This document shows positions 32,509 to 41,574 of a stretch of DNA of 64,000 nt, piece by piece; position 1 is the first letter of the stretch, and each line of letters begins with the position of its first letter. Below the pieces are notes generated by a model, which had not been told where the DNA came from, searched no databases, and was given only the letters and a program-made list of their open reading frames with translations. Source of the DNA: JACCSI01 sp035575715 (GTDB lineage Bacteria; Acidobacteriota; Vicinamibacteria; Vicinamibacterales; UBA2999); assembly GCA_035575715.1 (NCBI GenBank), contig DATLXN010000012.1, positions 186,001 through 250,000 of the forward strand. Direction: 5' to 3'. The position numbers were made by a program, and so were the translations under genes.

Positions 32509-33585
32509 CTATTGCTGCGGCTGTTCGACTTCGTCGCCGTTGAAGCGGCCGGCGCCGGTCCAGAAGGCGTCTTCTTCGCCGGTGAAGTTGCGGAAGGTCA
32601 GACTCGGCGTCGAGCCGCAATGGCCGAACAGGATGTCGAGCGCGTAGACGTTGCGCGATCCCTGGGCCTGACCGGCACCGGCAAAGAAGGTGATCTCGTC
32701 GCCGGCGGCGATGACCGGGAAGCCATTGTTGTCAGCGGCGGTGCGGGTCGGCTTGCCGTTATAGCCAAACCGCGTGTCGTACTGGCGCAGCCGATCGACG
32801 ATCCGATCCTGCCACGGGTTGTTCTCGTACTTGCGGCCGGTGGGGCACGACTGGTTGATCAGACCGGGGTTCTCGGCGTGGATCCGTTCGATCAGCCCCT
32901 GGATGTCCGGCAGGCCCAGCGACGTGCCAGGGTCAGGATCGGCGACCCGCACCGTGTTACTTGGAAAGTCGAGTTGAATCTCGTTGGACGCCTGGCTGTT
33001 ACCGCACGGCCCGGTCGCGATCACGCGGGCGAAAAATCGACCGCCGCCGACGTTGGCGTTGAGCGTCGTCCTCGCCGTGCTGAACGAGGTGAAGGTCGAA
33101 CCGGACGAGGTGCCCGCCTGGAGTGTGTACGACGACACCGTGCCCTCCGCCCGACGCCAGAACAGGAACGCCTCGGTGCCGCGAATGATCGCGCGTAAGT
33201 TGAGCGGGGCACTTGGCGCCGCGCAGCCTGATGACACGACGACCGTCACCTCATTCGACGGTGCACTGGTTCCATCGGCGTTGACGGCGACGATCCGCAC
33301 GTAATAGGTGCCGGCGGCTGCCGATGCCGTGAAGCTGGTCGTCGACGCGTTCAACCCCACGGTGATCGCCGTCTGGCCAGGCGAGAAGCCGGCCTGCAAC
33401 ACGTACTGCGTCGGCGCATTCGCTGACGCGGACCAGTTCAGCGAGACCACCAGTCCGTTGACGGAGGCGGTGAGGTTCGATGGAGCCGTCGGCGCGGCCG
33501 CACGCAAGGTCAAGCCGCCGACAGTCACTGAGAGGGCAACGACCGAGAACAGGAGTTTCGAACGAAGGGTTCTGTGATGAAGCAT
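32509..33585 (-). CDS. Secreted protein with two fibronectin type III domains
   Basis: Exported protein of 358 residues. Signal peptide LLFSVVALSVTVGGLTLRAA, then fibronectin type III domain 1 (PTAPSNLTASVNGLVVSLNW to SAPSNEVTVVV) and domain 2 (APLNLRAIIRGTEAFLFWRR to SQASNEIQLDF). The C-terminal third (LIERIHAENPGLINQSCPTG, RYGYN-like DTRFGYNGKPTR, EITFFAGAGQAQGSRNVYAL) is not one I can name. I took the ATG at 33585 because a TACAGT box ends seven bases before it. Likely an extracellular binding protein. Confidence 0.8.
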   Translation of the reverse strand: MLHHRTLRSKLLFSVVALSVTVGGLTLRAAAPTAPSNLTASVNGLVVSLNWSASANAPTQYVLQAGFSPGQTAITVGLNASTTSFTASAAAGTYYVRIVAVNADGTSAPSNEVTVVVSSGCAAPSAPLNLRAIIRGTEAFLFWRRAEGTVSSYTLQAGTSSGSTFTSFSTARTTLNANVGGGRFFARVIATGPCGNSQASNEIQLDFPSNTVRVADPDPGTSLGLPDIQGLIERIHAENPGLINQSCPTGRKYENNPWQDRIVDRLRQYDTRFGYNGKPTRTAADNNGFPVIAAGDEITFFAGAGQAQGSRNVYALDILFGHCGSTPSLTFRNFTGEEDAFWTGAGRFNGDEVEQPQQ

Positions 33586-33592
33586 AGGGTTC

Positions 33593-33598
33593 ACTGTA
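33593..33598 (-). promoter_or_regulatory. Putative -10 box of leaderless fibronectin III gene
   Basis: On the minus strand TACAGT ends seven bases before the ATG at 33585, and no ribosome binding site is present. Confidence 0.45.
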
Positions 33599-33623
33599 GC
33601 TGCGGGACGAGGCTGTCGCAATT

Positions 33624-33851
33624 TTAAAAATCACAAGGCGCGTGTGGAAAGGCCTGTCTGAGCTCGTCGCGGCTGAGCCGGCGCCACGCCGAGTGGTAGT
33701 GCGCCCAGTTTCCGGCCGCCGATGGTGATGCGTCGGGATCGCGGACGACGCGCCTATTGACGCGCACGCGGCCCTCTGCGATCAGGGCTCGCGCCTCGGT
33801 CCGCGTCGCCAGTCCAAGCTTGGACAGGGCGCGTTCGAGCGGAACGGTCAC
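33624..33851 (-). CDS. Short S4-domain protein, possibly a truncated pseudouridine synthase
   Basis: The first 40 residues form an RNA-binding S4 domain (LERALSKLGLATRTEARALI, AEGRVRVNRRVVRDPDA) exactly as at the start of RsuA/RluB-type rRNA pseudouridine synthases. The catalytic domain is missing; the remaining 35 residues (WAHYHSAWRRLSRDELRQAF) do not match it. It is either a stand-alone S4 protein or the remnant of a synthase. The GTG start overlaps the stop of yajQ (GTGA), so it is translated after yajQ. Confidence 0.65.
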   Translation of the reverse strand: MTVPLERALSKLGLATRTEARALIAEGRVRVNRRVVRDPDASPSAAGNWAHYHSAWRRLSRDELRQAFPHAPCDF

Positions 33852-34351
33852 GAGCGATAGTTGCCAAACTGCAAGGCGACGCCGAAATCCTTGTCGCGCA
33901 GGAGCTGCATCGCCGATTGCAGTTCATCGCGCGACGGCGAGGTGACCCGGACCTGGTCGGCCTGGATCGACGCCTGAACTTTTTTTAACTTCGCTTCTTT
34001 GATCGCCTTGACGATGTCTTTTGCGGCTTCGGTGGGGATGCCCATCTGCAGGGTAATGACCTGGCGGACGGTGCCGCCCGCCGCAGGCTCAATGTCGCCC
34101 GGCTTCATGTTCTTGACCGCGACGTTCCGCCGCACCATGCGGGTCTGGAGGACTTCCCACAACGCCCCGATCTTAAAATTGTCCTCGGCGGCCAGCGTCA
34201 GCGTCTTTTCCTTTTGATCCAACTCGATCGTCGCCTTCGAGCCTTTGAAGTCGTAGCGCTGGCCGACTTCTTTCCGCGCCTGATTAATGGCGTTGTCGAC
34301 CTCGGCGAGGTCGATTTCAGAGGTGATATCAAACGAATTGGTGTCTGCCAT
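33848..34351 (-). CDS. yajQ: YajQ family cyclic-di-GMP/nucleotide-binding protein
   Basis: YajQ-type protein of 167 residues with the family pattern FDITSEIDLAEVDNAINQAR, YDFKGSKATIELDQKEKTLT, TRMVRRNVAVKNM and LRDKDFGVALQFGNYR. Members bind RNA, tRNA or cyclic di-GMP and act as co-regulators. Start at ATG 34351 with a TACGAT box six bases upstream and no ribosome binding site. The downstream S4 gene overlaps its stop by four bases. Confidence 0.93.
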   Translation of the reverse strand: MADTNSFDITSEIDLAEVDNAINQARKEVGQRYDFKGSKATIELDQKEKTLTLAAEDNFKIGALWEVLQTRMVRRNVAVKNMKPGDIEPAAGGTVRQVITLQMGIPTEAAKDIVKAIKEAKLKKVQASIQADQVRVTSPSRDELQSAMQLLRDKDFGVALQFGNYRS

Positions 34352-34357
34352 GGCTCT

Positions 34358-34363
34358 ATCGTA
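34358..34363 (-). promoter_or_regulatory. Putative -10 box of leaderless yajQ
   Basis: TACGAT on the minus strand, six bases before the ATG at 34351. The spacing is the same as for lhr, the STN-like gene and the 41575 gene. Confidence 0.45.
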
Positions 34364-34430
34364 AACCGGACATCGCAATGGTTGTGCTTGAGGATAAGGC
34401 GCCCACGCAGCTACAGTAGCTACCAACCTG

Positions 34431-34811
34431 ATGTCGACGACTCCCGAACCCCTCGTGCTTGTCGTCGACGACTACCAGGATGCTCGCGATATGTATTCCG
34501 AGTATCTGAAGGCGTCAGGGTTTCGCGTCGCCGAGGCCCGCACCGGCGTGGAGGCCGTCTCCAAAGCCCGCGAACTACAGCCGGCCTGCATTCTCATGGA
34601 CCTGTCGCTACCGGGCATTGACGGCTGGGAGGCGACTCGTCAGCTGAAAGCCGATTCGTCGACCAATAAGATCCCGGTCGTGATCATCACCGGGCATGCC
34701 GGCGAATTGGCGATTCGTGACGCCAAGGCCGCTGGTTGCGCCTCGTATGTGCTGAAGCCCGCGTTGCCCGACGCGGTTGTCGCCGAAGTCAAAAAAGCGC
34801 TTAGTCTCTAA
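34431..34811 (+). CDS. Single-domain response regulator (receiver domain only)
   Basis: CheY-like receiver of 126 residues without an output domain. Acidic pair Asp13-Asp14 (LVVDDYQDAR), phosphoacceptor Asp57 (CILMDLSLPGIDGWEATRQL), Thr in VIITGHAG and Lys109 in YVLKPA are all in place. It must act through protein contacts, in a phosphorelay or on a target enzyme. No histidine kinase is nearby. The fdhD gene follows after three bases, so they may share a transcript. Confidence 0.93.
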   Translation: MSTTPEPLVLVVDDYQDARDMYSEYLKASGFRVAEARTGVEAVSKARELQPACILMDLSLPGIDGWEATRQLKADSSTNKIPVVIITGHAGELAIRDAKAAGCASYVLKPALPDAVVAEVKKALSL

Positions 34812-34814
34812 CGC

Positions 34815-35684
34815 ATGAGTCCTTCGGGCAGCCGGGACGTCCGTCTGCTACGGGTTGACGCCGCCGCACGTACCGACGCGCACGACGTCGTCGCGGTCGA
34901 GGAGCCGATGGAAGTTCGGGTCAACGGCGCGCCGTTTGCCGTGATCATGAGGACGCCGGGCGCCGACCGCGAGCTGGCCGCTGGGTTCCTGCTGGCTGAG
35001 GACGTGATTCGCGGCAGTGATGAGATCGCGATGATCGAGTACTGCGAGCAGGACCAGGGATCAGGGACCAGGGCTCCGGGATCAGGAACGGCGGAACCTG
35101 AAACGAGTAAGCGCGAACAAAACACGTTAAACGTCACAGTGATCGGTGACGCCATCGATCGGCTGGATGCGCGGTTGTCGGATCGCCGCCAGGTGATGAT
35201 GACCGCCTCATGCGGTCTGTGTGGCCGGCGCACGATTGACTCGCTGCGCGCGCGGGTGCCGTCGGTGACCGGTCACTGGACCATCAGTGCCGAGATTCTG
35301 CGCGGGCTGCCCGCCAAACTACGTGACGCGCAACGCGTGTTTGAAACCACCGGCGGATTACACGCCGCCGGTCTGTTCGCGCTCGATGGCACGCTGCTCG
35401 TCAGCGCCGAGGATGTCGGACGTCATAACGCCGTCGACAAGGTGGTGGGACGACGGCTTCTGGAAGATGCGCTGCCACTCGATCAGACTTTGCTGGTGGT
35501 CTCCGGGCGCACGTCGTTCGAACTGGTGCAAAAAGCGTTGCTCGCGGGCGTTCCGCTGATCGCCGCGGTGTCCGCTCCGTCGAGCCTGGCGATCGAACTG
35601 GCGCAGGAAGCGAACGTCACGTTGTGCGGATTCCTGCGGGGGGAGACATTCAATATTTATGCGCACGCCCAGCGAGTGACATAG
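34815..35684 (+). CDS. fdhD: Formate dehydrogenase accessory sulfurtransferase FdhD
   Basis: Transfers sulfur from IscS to the molybdenum cofactor and so activates formate dehydrogenase. The catalytic CxxC is CGLCG (Cys133 and Cys136). Other family blocks: EEPMEVRVNGAPFAVIMRTP, ELAAGFLLAEDVI, TGGLHAAGLFALDGTLLVSA, EDVGRHNAVDKVVGRRLLED and ERTSFE-like GRTSFELVQKALLAGVPLIA. A variable loop between residues 78 and 95 is built from a tandem array of AGGGATC-like heptads, which gives a Gly/Ser/Thr/Gln-rich insert absent from usual FdhD. The formate dehydrogenase itself is not in the window; selA at the right end fits a selenocysteine enzyme. Confidence 0.95.
   Translation: MSPSGSRDVRLLRVDAAARTDAHDVVAVEEPMEVRVNGAPFAVIMRTPGADRELAAGFLLAEDVIRGSDEIAMIEYCEQDQGSGTRAPGSGTAEPETSKREQNTLNVTVIGDAIDRLDARLSDRRQVMMTASCGLCGRRTIDSLRARVPSVTGHWTISAEILRGLPAKLRDAQRVFETTGGLHAAGLFALDGTLLVSAEDVGRHNAVDKVVGRRLLEDALPLDQTLLVVSGRTSFELVQKALLAGVPLIAAVSAPSSLAIELAQEANVTLCGFLRGETFNIYAHAQRVT
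35049..35090. repeat. Heptad array inside the fdhD coding sequence
   Basis: Six 7-base units (CAGGACC, AGGGATC, AGGGACC, AGGGCTC, CGGGATC, AGGAACG) lie within fdhD. Six units equal 42 bases or 14 codons, so the reading frame is kept. The unit is the same family as the intergenic AGGGATC/AGGGAAC array at 31540. Confidence 0.85.
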
Positions 35685-35812
35685 GTGTGGATTTACGCAG
35701 ATTGGTTATTCGGTCTTGCAGAACGCCTCGGTGCGGTCACGCAGTGTGGCGCGCCGAGCCTTTTAGTCTTGCAGAACGTGCGGGTCCGGAGGCTAAGGGC
35801 GCCCACGATCCA

Positions 35813-35868
35813 AAAGTAATCTGCGCAATCTGCGTAATCTGCGGACAACCCCAATCTGCGTAATCTCA
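35813..35868. repeat. Nine-base tandem repeat (TAATCTGCG)
   Basis: TAATCTGCG, CAATCTGCG, TAATCTGCG, a break, then CAATCTGCG and a last partial TAATCT unit, in the gap between fdhD and the Nei-type gene. Upstream of it (35685-35812) a short direct repeat of TCTTGCAGAACG is seen at 35714 and 35767. Confidence 0.75.
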
Positions 35869-36696
35869 CGGCGGTGGTTGGCACACGGAGCACCAATACG
35901 TCACGCGCGCATCATCTCCATCTTTGCGGCTTGAAATGCGCGTGCCGCACTTGCGGCACGCTTGGCCGCCGCGGCTGTAGACCCACAAACGATCTTCAGG
36001 ATTCATCCGGCCAGTCGTACGGCGCAGGCCGCGATACGTTTCGATGCCCTGGCCTTTGCTGTCGGCAATGTTGGCCTTGAGCAGTGTTTGGGCCAATGCC
36101 ATGAGCGTGCGCCACTGTTCGCCGGGCAATCGATCGGCAGGCGTGTCGGGATGAATGCCCGAGAGGAACAGGATTTCCGACTTGTAGACGTTGCCGATGC
36201 CGGCCATCACGCGTTGGTTGAGCAAGACCTCGTGAATCGGCGTCGCGCCTGTGGCCTCGACGCGTGGCAACGCCTGCTCGGCGTCAAAGTCGCCAAGCAG
36301 ATCCGGCCCAAGGGTGGCGATCGGACGATGGCGCGCAAGCTGGTCGGCGCGCACGAACTCAGCGACGTAGACGTTAAACGCAACCGCGACAAACTCAGGC
36401 GTTTCGATCAAGACCCGCATCGCGCGGGGCGTCATCTGCCACTTTTCACCTGGCCGGTAGACGTGCCACGAGCCGTTCATGCGCATATGCGTGCGCAGGA
36501 CGAGCGCGCCGGAGAAGGTGATCAGGCAATGCTTGCCGGCTGCTTCGACCTTCTCGACGGTGCGCCCGGCGATCGGCTCGTCGCGATCGAGCTGCGCCAG
36601 GAGTGCGAGGCCGGTGTCGAAGCGTGTGACGGTCTGTCCGGCCAGCGCGCGGTGCAACGTACGCGCGGCCCGATATATCGTGTCGCCTTCAGGCAC
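35866..36696 (-). CDS. nei: DNA glycosylase/AP lyase of the Fpg/Nei family (endonuclease VIII-like)
   Basis: Removes oxidised bases and nicks the abasic site. The protein must start at the GTG at 36696, because the catalytic residues are Pro2 and Glu3 (PEGDTIYRAARTLHRAL). The helix-two-turn-helix part is NQRVMAGIGNVYKSEILFLS, and the C-terminal zinc finger has CRKCGT and WCSVCQ. PEGDT at the start points to the Nei rather than the Fpg (PELPE) branch. Length 276. Monocistronic. Confidence 0.93.
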   Translation of the reverse strand: MPEGDTIYRAARTLHRALAGQTVTRFDTGLALLAQLDRDEPIAGRTVEKVEAAGKHCLITFSGALVLRTHMRMNGSWHVYRPGEKWQMTPRAMRVLIETPEFVAVAFNVYVAEFVRADQLARHRPIATLGPDLLGDFDAEQALPRVEATGATPIHEVLLNQRVMAGIGNVYKSEILFLSGIHPDTPADRLPGEQWRTLMALAQTLLKANIADSKGQGIETYRGLRRTTGRMNPEDRLWVYSRGGQACRKCGTRISSRKDGDDARVTYWCSVCQPPP

Positions 36697-36755
36697 GAGA
36701 ACTCCCGAACGTCGCGATGACCAAGCCACAGAGACACAGAGGCACCTCCCGGTGG

Positions 36756-39700
36756 CTAAGAAGTGTGCGTTTCAACGTCGTCTTCAACTTCATCTTGCTG
36801 GGCTGTTGCAGGCTGGCGTTTGAGACGACGTGCGACGCGCAGCTGCAGACCCATCGCCGTCGCCGTGAAGCCGGCCGCGAGCAGAAACGGTGTCGCGCGA
36901 TCGGTTGACGCGGCAGCCCCGTTGATCTCTTCAATCAACCAACCACGGCTGCCTTCCGGCGCGCGATGGGCAAGATGCACCAGTTCGAGCGCCAGGGCGC
37001 GGCCGACGCGGGAGCGATCGGGTTCGTCGGTCGGCAGCGCAATCAGCATCGATCGATCGCCGCGGCCGATCCAGGCGGTCAGCCGTCCGTCGACGATCAC
37101 CACCCGCGCGCCGGCCGAGCGGCTGGCCCGAACGACCTCGCCGCCGGACCACTCGGGCCACGACAGCAGCGCGCCGTACGGATTCGCCGGATCGGTCGCG
37201 GCGAGAGTGACGGCCACTGGTGCCTCGCCATCCTCGCGCGCCGCTCGCAGCAGATCGACAGCGCCCGGCTGTGCGAACTGCGCCGCGCCGAGCCCAGCGA
37301 CGAAGTAGCCGCGCCGGACGCGACCAGTTTCTTCCATCCGCCGCAGTACCGGGTAGATCGCGCTGAACCCCCCGGGCATCTGCTCAATGGCGGTGACCTC
37401 GCGGGTGACGACGCCGTGCCGCGTCAGCAGCTGCTGCGAGAATGCCGTCGCCCATTCGGTCAATGACCGAGCCTGTGGGATCGGCATCGCCGCCCATCGG
37501 CCTTCGGCCGACGGCGGCACCAGGCGACGCGATCGAAACGGCGTCAACCGGCCGGGCCGCCGCGCCCGTTCGGGAGGGCGCAGGTAGGCGCGTAAGGCAT
37601 GCAGCGTGTCGTTGGTGATCAGACCCTTCCATACCAGGGACCACAACGCGTCGACGGTTTCTTTGGGAAAGCCGCCGCCGATGGCGGTATGCAGCGGCGC
37701 GAAGAATGCGGCGCCCGATTCGCGCAGCCGCTCGAGCACATCGGGCTCCTTGCCGGTCAACTCGGGCTTCTCGGGATTGAGCGGCAGCAGGCGCGCCATG
37801 TGATCGGTCAGATACAACGCGATGCGGCCATCACGATCGCCAAGCGGCTCAACGCCGATCCACGCTACTTCGCCCGCTCCGAGCAAGGTGTCGAGTTGCG
37901 ACGGTTGGTAGTCACTCACCCGGGCCGGCAGAATGTCGTGCTCGAGTAACGACGCGACCACAGGCACACCCTGCAGTTGCTCAACGGTGTCGAGTAGGGC
38001 GTCGAGGCCGCCGCGGCTGCGCCCGATGCCGTGCCATGAGGTCAAGAAGCGGCCGAGCACCGGGCCCTCGACCGGCTCGACTTCCTGCCGGAGCCGCGCC
38101 AACGAACGGCGACGAATGCTGCGCAGGACTTCCGCATCGCACCATTCGCGACTGCGTCCGCCGGGGCGGAAGGCGCCTTCGACGAGTCGGCCCGAGGCGG
38201 TCAGTGTCGCCAGCGTGTTTTCGATCGGCCCGAGCGCCAATCCAAACCGCGTCGCGAGATCGCTGGAGGTGAACGGCCCATGCGTGCGCGAGTAGCGCTT
38301 GACCAGATCGCCCATCGCGTCGCTCGAGGACTCGAGAAACGCCGCCGGCAGCCCGCCCGGCAGCGGCGTCCCGAGCGCGTCGCGGTAACGCGCCGCGTTT
38401 TCCGTCGCGACGATGCGCGGTTCGCCGGCGATGAAGAGTTCGATCGCCCGGCGCGCGGCGAGGAGAGCCGGAACGGCCTGCTCGGCGATTCCCGGCAGCG
38501 CCCGCGCCGAGATCTCGTCGCGGGTCAAATCGCCGATTCGCAACAGCAGGTCGTGGACGGCGTCGGAGGACTTGGCGTGAAACCGTTCGGGCAGCAGCTG
38601 CAGATCGGTCTCGATGGTTTCGATCGACCCGCTGTCGAGCAGATCGCGCAGCTCCGCTTCGCCGATCAGCTCGCGCAACTGCGATTGATCCACCGACAGG
38701 GCTTGCGCGCGCCGCTCGGCTAACGGCGCATCCCCGTCGTAGATGTAATTGGCGACGTAGTTGAACAGCAGTGCCGACGCAAACGGCGACGGAATGCGCG
38801 ATTCGATGGTGACGACGCGCAGCGAACGGCTGCGCACGCGGCGCAGCACGTCGATCAGCGCCGGCAGATCGAAGACGTCGCGCAGCACTTCGCGATAGGT
38901 CTCGAGAATGATGGGGAACGAACCATACCGGGCCGCGACCGACAGCAAATCGGCGGCGCGCTTGCGCTGTTGCCATAGTGGCGCGCGGGCGCCGGGCCGG
39001 CGTCTGGGCAGGAGGAGGGCACGCCCGGCCGCTTCTCTGAAGCGTGCCGCAAACAGCGCGGTCGATCCTAACTGCTTCAACACCTGGGCTTCGACTTCGT
39101 CGGCGTCAGGAATCATGATCGACGGGTCAGGCGGTGCATCGGTCTCCGGAAAGCGCACCACGAACCCATCGTCGCCCCACATGATCTCCGCTTCGACGCC
39201 CATCTCTTCGCGAATGCGGGCGCTGACCGCCATCGCCCACGGGGCGTGGACTCGGCTGCCCAGCGACGACAGCACCAGGACCCGCCAGTCGCCGAGTTCA
39301 TCCTTGGTGCGTTCGATCAGCAGCGTGCGATCATCGGGCACCGCATCTGCGGCGCGTTGTTGATCGTCGATGTACTGCAGCAGGTTGGTCGCGGCCAGCG
39401 CGTCGAGGCCATGCTCCTTGACCAGGCGCTCCTGCGCCGCCTCAGGCCGCATGTGCCGCAGCTCGCGGACCAGTTTGCCGATGGCAAAGCCCAGTTCAAT
39501 CGGCCGGCCGCCCTGTTCGCCTTTCCAGAACGGCATCTTGCCGGGCTCGCCAGGTGCAGGCGACACGATGACCCGGTCATGAGTGATCGATTCAATGCGC
39601 CAGGTCGACGCGCCGAGCAGAAATGTTTCGCCGGGCCTCGCTTCGAAGACCATTTCTTCGTCGAGTTCGCCGACCCGCGCCCGATCGCGCTCTGCGCCGA

Positions 39701-41387
39701 GGAGAAACACGCCGTAGAGTCCGCGATCGGGAATGGTCCCGGCGTTGGCAATGGCGACCTGCTTGGCCCCTTGCCGACCAGCGATCATGCCGTTGACGCG
39801 ATCCCAGGTCACGCGCGGCCGCAGTTCGGCAAACTCGTCCGACGGATAGCGTCCGGAGAGCATGTCGAGCACTCCTTCGAAGACGCGGCGGCTCAGTTCG
39901 GCATACGGCGCCGCGCGGCGCACGGCGTCAAACAGGTCGTCGACCGACCAGGTCTCGACCGCCACCATCGCCACGATCTGTTGCGCCAGCACATCGAGTG
40001 GATTGCGAGGATAGCGAGACGGTTCGACTTCGCCGCGGATCATCGCGCGGGTGACCGCGGCACAGGCAATCAGGTCGCCGCGGAACTTGGGAAAGATGAT
40101 CCCCTTGCTGACCTCTTCGATCCGGTGACCGGCGCGGCCGATGCGCTGCAGGCCACTGGCGACCGAGGGCGGCGACTCGATCTGCACGACCAGGTCGATG
40201 GCGCCCATGTCGATGCCCAGTTCGAGCGAACTGGTCGCGACCAGCCCGCGTAACTGCCCCGACTTGAGCAGATCTTCGATCTCGACGCGCTGGGCGCGGG
40301 CCAGCGAGCCATGATGCGCACGCACCAGCGATTTCTCGGCAAGCTCATTGAGCGCGCCGGCCAGCCGCTCTGCCAGGCGTCGGCTGTTGACAAAAATTAA
40401 CGTCGAGCGATGCGACTCGATCAGCGCCAGCAACTTGGGATGGATCGCGGTCCAGATTGACGGCGCACCGGGGCCCTGGGCCGCGGGGCCGCTGCGAATG
40501 TCCGATTTGTCTTTGCTGTCTCTGGCCGCCGCCACGCTCGCGCCGACCTTGGCCATGTCCTCGACCGGCACCTGAACGCTGATGTCCAGCCGCTTCGGTT
40601 CGCTCGCGTCGATGATCGTGACGTCGCGATAGGACACCGCCCCTTTGGGCGCCGCGAACTCGTGATCGACGACATCGGCGAGGTCGGTGGGCGCGCCGCC
40701 ATCGTTCGCGGCAGTGGTTGGTGTGGTGGTTCTGGCGCCGCCCAGAAACCGCGCGACTTCGTCGAGCGGGCGCTGCGTGGCGGAGAGGCCAATACGTTGG
40801 AGGGGGTGCGCGAGCACCATCTGCAGGCGCTCCAGCGACAAAGCCATGTGCGCGCCGCGCTTGGTCGAAACCAGCGCATGAATCTCGTCGATGATCACCG
40901 TCTCCACCGACCGCAACCGGTCGCGCGCGTTCGAGGTGAGCATCAGGTAGAGCGATTCCGGGGTGGTGATCAGGATATCGCCCGGGTCGCGCAAGAACCG
41001 CGCCCGATCGGAGGACGGCGTGTCGCCGGTGCGCAGGGAGATCACCGGCTGATGGATCGGCGCCCCGTGCGTGGCAGCGACATTGGTGATGCCAGTCAGC
41101 GGCGCGCGCAGATTGCGTTCGACGTCGACCGCCAGTGCTTTGAGCGGCGAGACGTAGAGCACCCGGCATCGGTCGCCACGCTCGGGAATCGGCGCAAACA
41201 TCAGCCGATCGAGGCACGCCAGAAACGCCGCGAGCGTCTTGCCGGTGCCCGTCGGCGCCAGGATCAGCGTCGACTCGCGGCGCGCAATCACCGGCCACCC
41301 CAGGCGCTGCGGACGGGTCGGTGTCTTGAACGACGCGCGAAACCAGTCGCTGACCGGTTGATGGAAGAGGTCTAACGCGTCGCGCAC
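36756..41387 (-). CDS. lhr: Lhr-type ATP-dependent DNA helicase (very large DEXH helicase)
   Basis: Long-helicase-related protein of 1543 residues, the usual size of full-length Lhr. Walker A is APTGTGKT (44-51), followed by motif Ia VSPLKALAVDVERNL, motif II DEIH (VIIDEIHALVSTKRGAHMAL), motif III GLSATQRP, motif IV FVNSRRLAERLAG, motif V ATSSLELGIDMG and motif VI QRIGRAGHR. The Lhr core winged helix and the long C-terminal region follow. Lhr is a 3'-5' translocase acting in DNA repair, in some bacteria induced by DNA damage. The GTG start lies six bases after TACAAT, a leaderless arrangement. Confidence 0.96.
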   Translation of the reverse strand: MRDALDLFHQPVSDWFRASFKTPTRPQRLGWPVIARRESTLILAPTGTGKTLAAFLACLDRLMFAPIPERGDRCRVLYVSPLKALAVDVERNLRAPLTGITNVAATHGAPIHQPVISLRTGDTPSSDRARFLRDPGDILITTPESLYLMLTSNARDRLRSVETVIIDEIHALVSTKRGAHMALSLERLQMVLAHPLQRIGLSATQRPLDEVARFLGGARTTTPTTAANDGGAPTDLADVVDHEFAAPKGAVSYRDVTIIDASEPKRLDISVQVPVEDMAKVGASVAAARDSKDKSDIRSGPAAQGPGAPSIWTAIHPKLLALIESHRSTLIFVNSRRLAERLAGALNELAEKSLVRAHHGSLARAQRVEIEDLLKSGQLRGLVATSSLELGIDMGAIDLVVQIESPPSVASGLQRIGRAGHRIEEVSKGIIFPKFRGDLIACAAVTRAMIRGEVEPSRYPRNPLDVLAQQIVAMVAVETWSVDDLFDAVRRAAPYAELSRRVFEGVLDMLSGRYPSDEFAELRPRVTWDRVNGMIAGRQGAKQVAIANAGTIPDRGLYGVFLLGAERDRARVGELDEEMVFEARPGETFLLGASTWRIESITHDRVIVSPAPGEPGKMPFWKGEQGGRPIELGFAIGKLVRELRHMRPEAAQERLVKEHGLDALAATNLLQYIDDQQRAADAVPDDRTLLIERTKDELGDWRVLVLSSLGSRVHAPWAMAVSARIREEMGVEAEIMWGDDGFVVRFPETDAPPDPSIMIPDADEVEAQVLKQLGSTALFAARFREAAGRALLLPRRRPGARAPLWQQRKRAADLLSVAARYGSFPIILETYREVLRDVFDLPALIDVLRRVRSRSLRVVTIESRIPSPFASALLFNYVANYIYDGDAPLAERRAQALSVDQSQLRELIGEAELRDLLDSGSIETIETDLQLLPERFHAKSSDAVHDLLLRIGDLTRDEISARALPGIAEQAVPALLAARRAIELFIAGEPRIVATENAARYRDALGTPLPGGLPAAFLESSSDAMGDLVKRYSRTHGPFTSSDLATRFGLALGPIENTLATLTASGRLVEGAFRPGGRSREWCDAEVLRSIRRRSLARLRQEVEPVEGPVLGRFLTSWHGIGRSRGGLDALLDTVEQLQGVPVVASLLEHDILPARVSDYQPSQLDTLLGAGEVAWIGVEPLGDRDGRIALYLTDHMARLLPLNPEKPELTGKEPDVLERLRESGAAFFAPLHTAIGGGFPKETVDALWSLVWKGLITNDTLHALRAYLRPPERARRPGRLTPFRSRRLVPPSAEGRWAAMPIPQARSLTEWATAFSQQLLTRHGVVTREVTAIEQMPGGFSAIYPVLRRMEETGRVRRGYFVAGLGAAQFAQPGAVDLLRAAREDGEAPVAVTLAATDPANPYGALLSWPEWSGGEVVRASRSAGARVVIVDGRLTAWIGRGDRSMLIALPTDEPDRSRVGRALALELVHLAHRAPEGSRGWLIEEINGAAASTDRATPFLLAAGFTATAMGLQLRVARRLKRQPATAQQDEVEDDVETHTS

Positions 41388-41393
41388 TAGGGG

Positions 41394-41399
41394 ATTGTA
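41394..41399 (-). promoter_or_regulatory. Putative -10 box of leaderless lhr
   Basis: TACAAT on the minus strand ends six bases before the GTG start of lhr. No ribosome binding site fits in between. Confidence 0.5.
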
Positions 41400-41401
41400 T
41401 T

Positions 41402-41562
41402 AGGCAGGTGGGCAGGTGGGCAGGTAGGCAGGAACTCGGGCAGGTAGGCAGGGTGGGCAGGTAGGCAGGTAAAACCTTTCTGATTAGCAAATGCGTCGCC
41501 CTTCGCCCCCCGCCCACCAGCCCACCAGCCTACCTGCCTACGTGCTTCCCCGCTTACCTGCC
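41402..41562. repeat. Eight-base tandem repeat (GGCAGGTA/G) in two facing blocks
   Basis: Block one (41402-41470) has about eight units of GGCAGGTG or GGCAGGTA. Block two (41512-41562) has the complementary orientation, with CCCACCAG, CCTACCTG and TTACCTGC units. The two blocks could pair as a large imperfect hairpin between the divergent lhr gene and the 41575 gene. Confidence 0.8.
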
Positions 41563-41568
41563 TATAAT
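41563..41568 (+). promoter_or_regulatory. Consensus -10 box of leaderless 41575 gene
   Basis: TATAAT, a perfect consensus, ends six bases before the ATG at 41575. It lies at the edge of the octamer repeat; the -35 zone is repeat sequence without a TTGACA-like hexamer. Confidence 0.55.
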
Positions 41569-41574
41569 CCAAAT

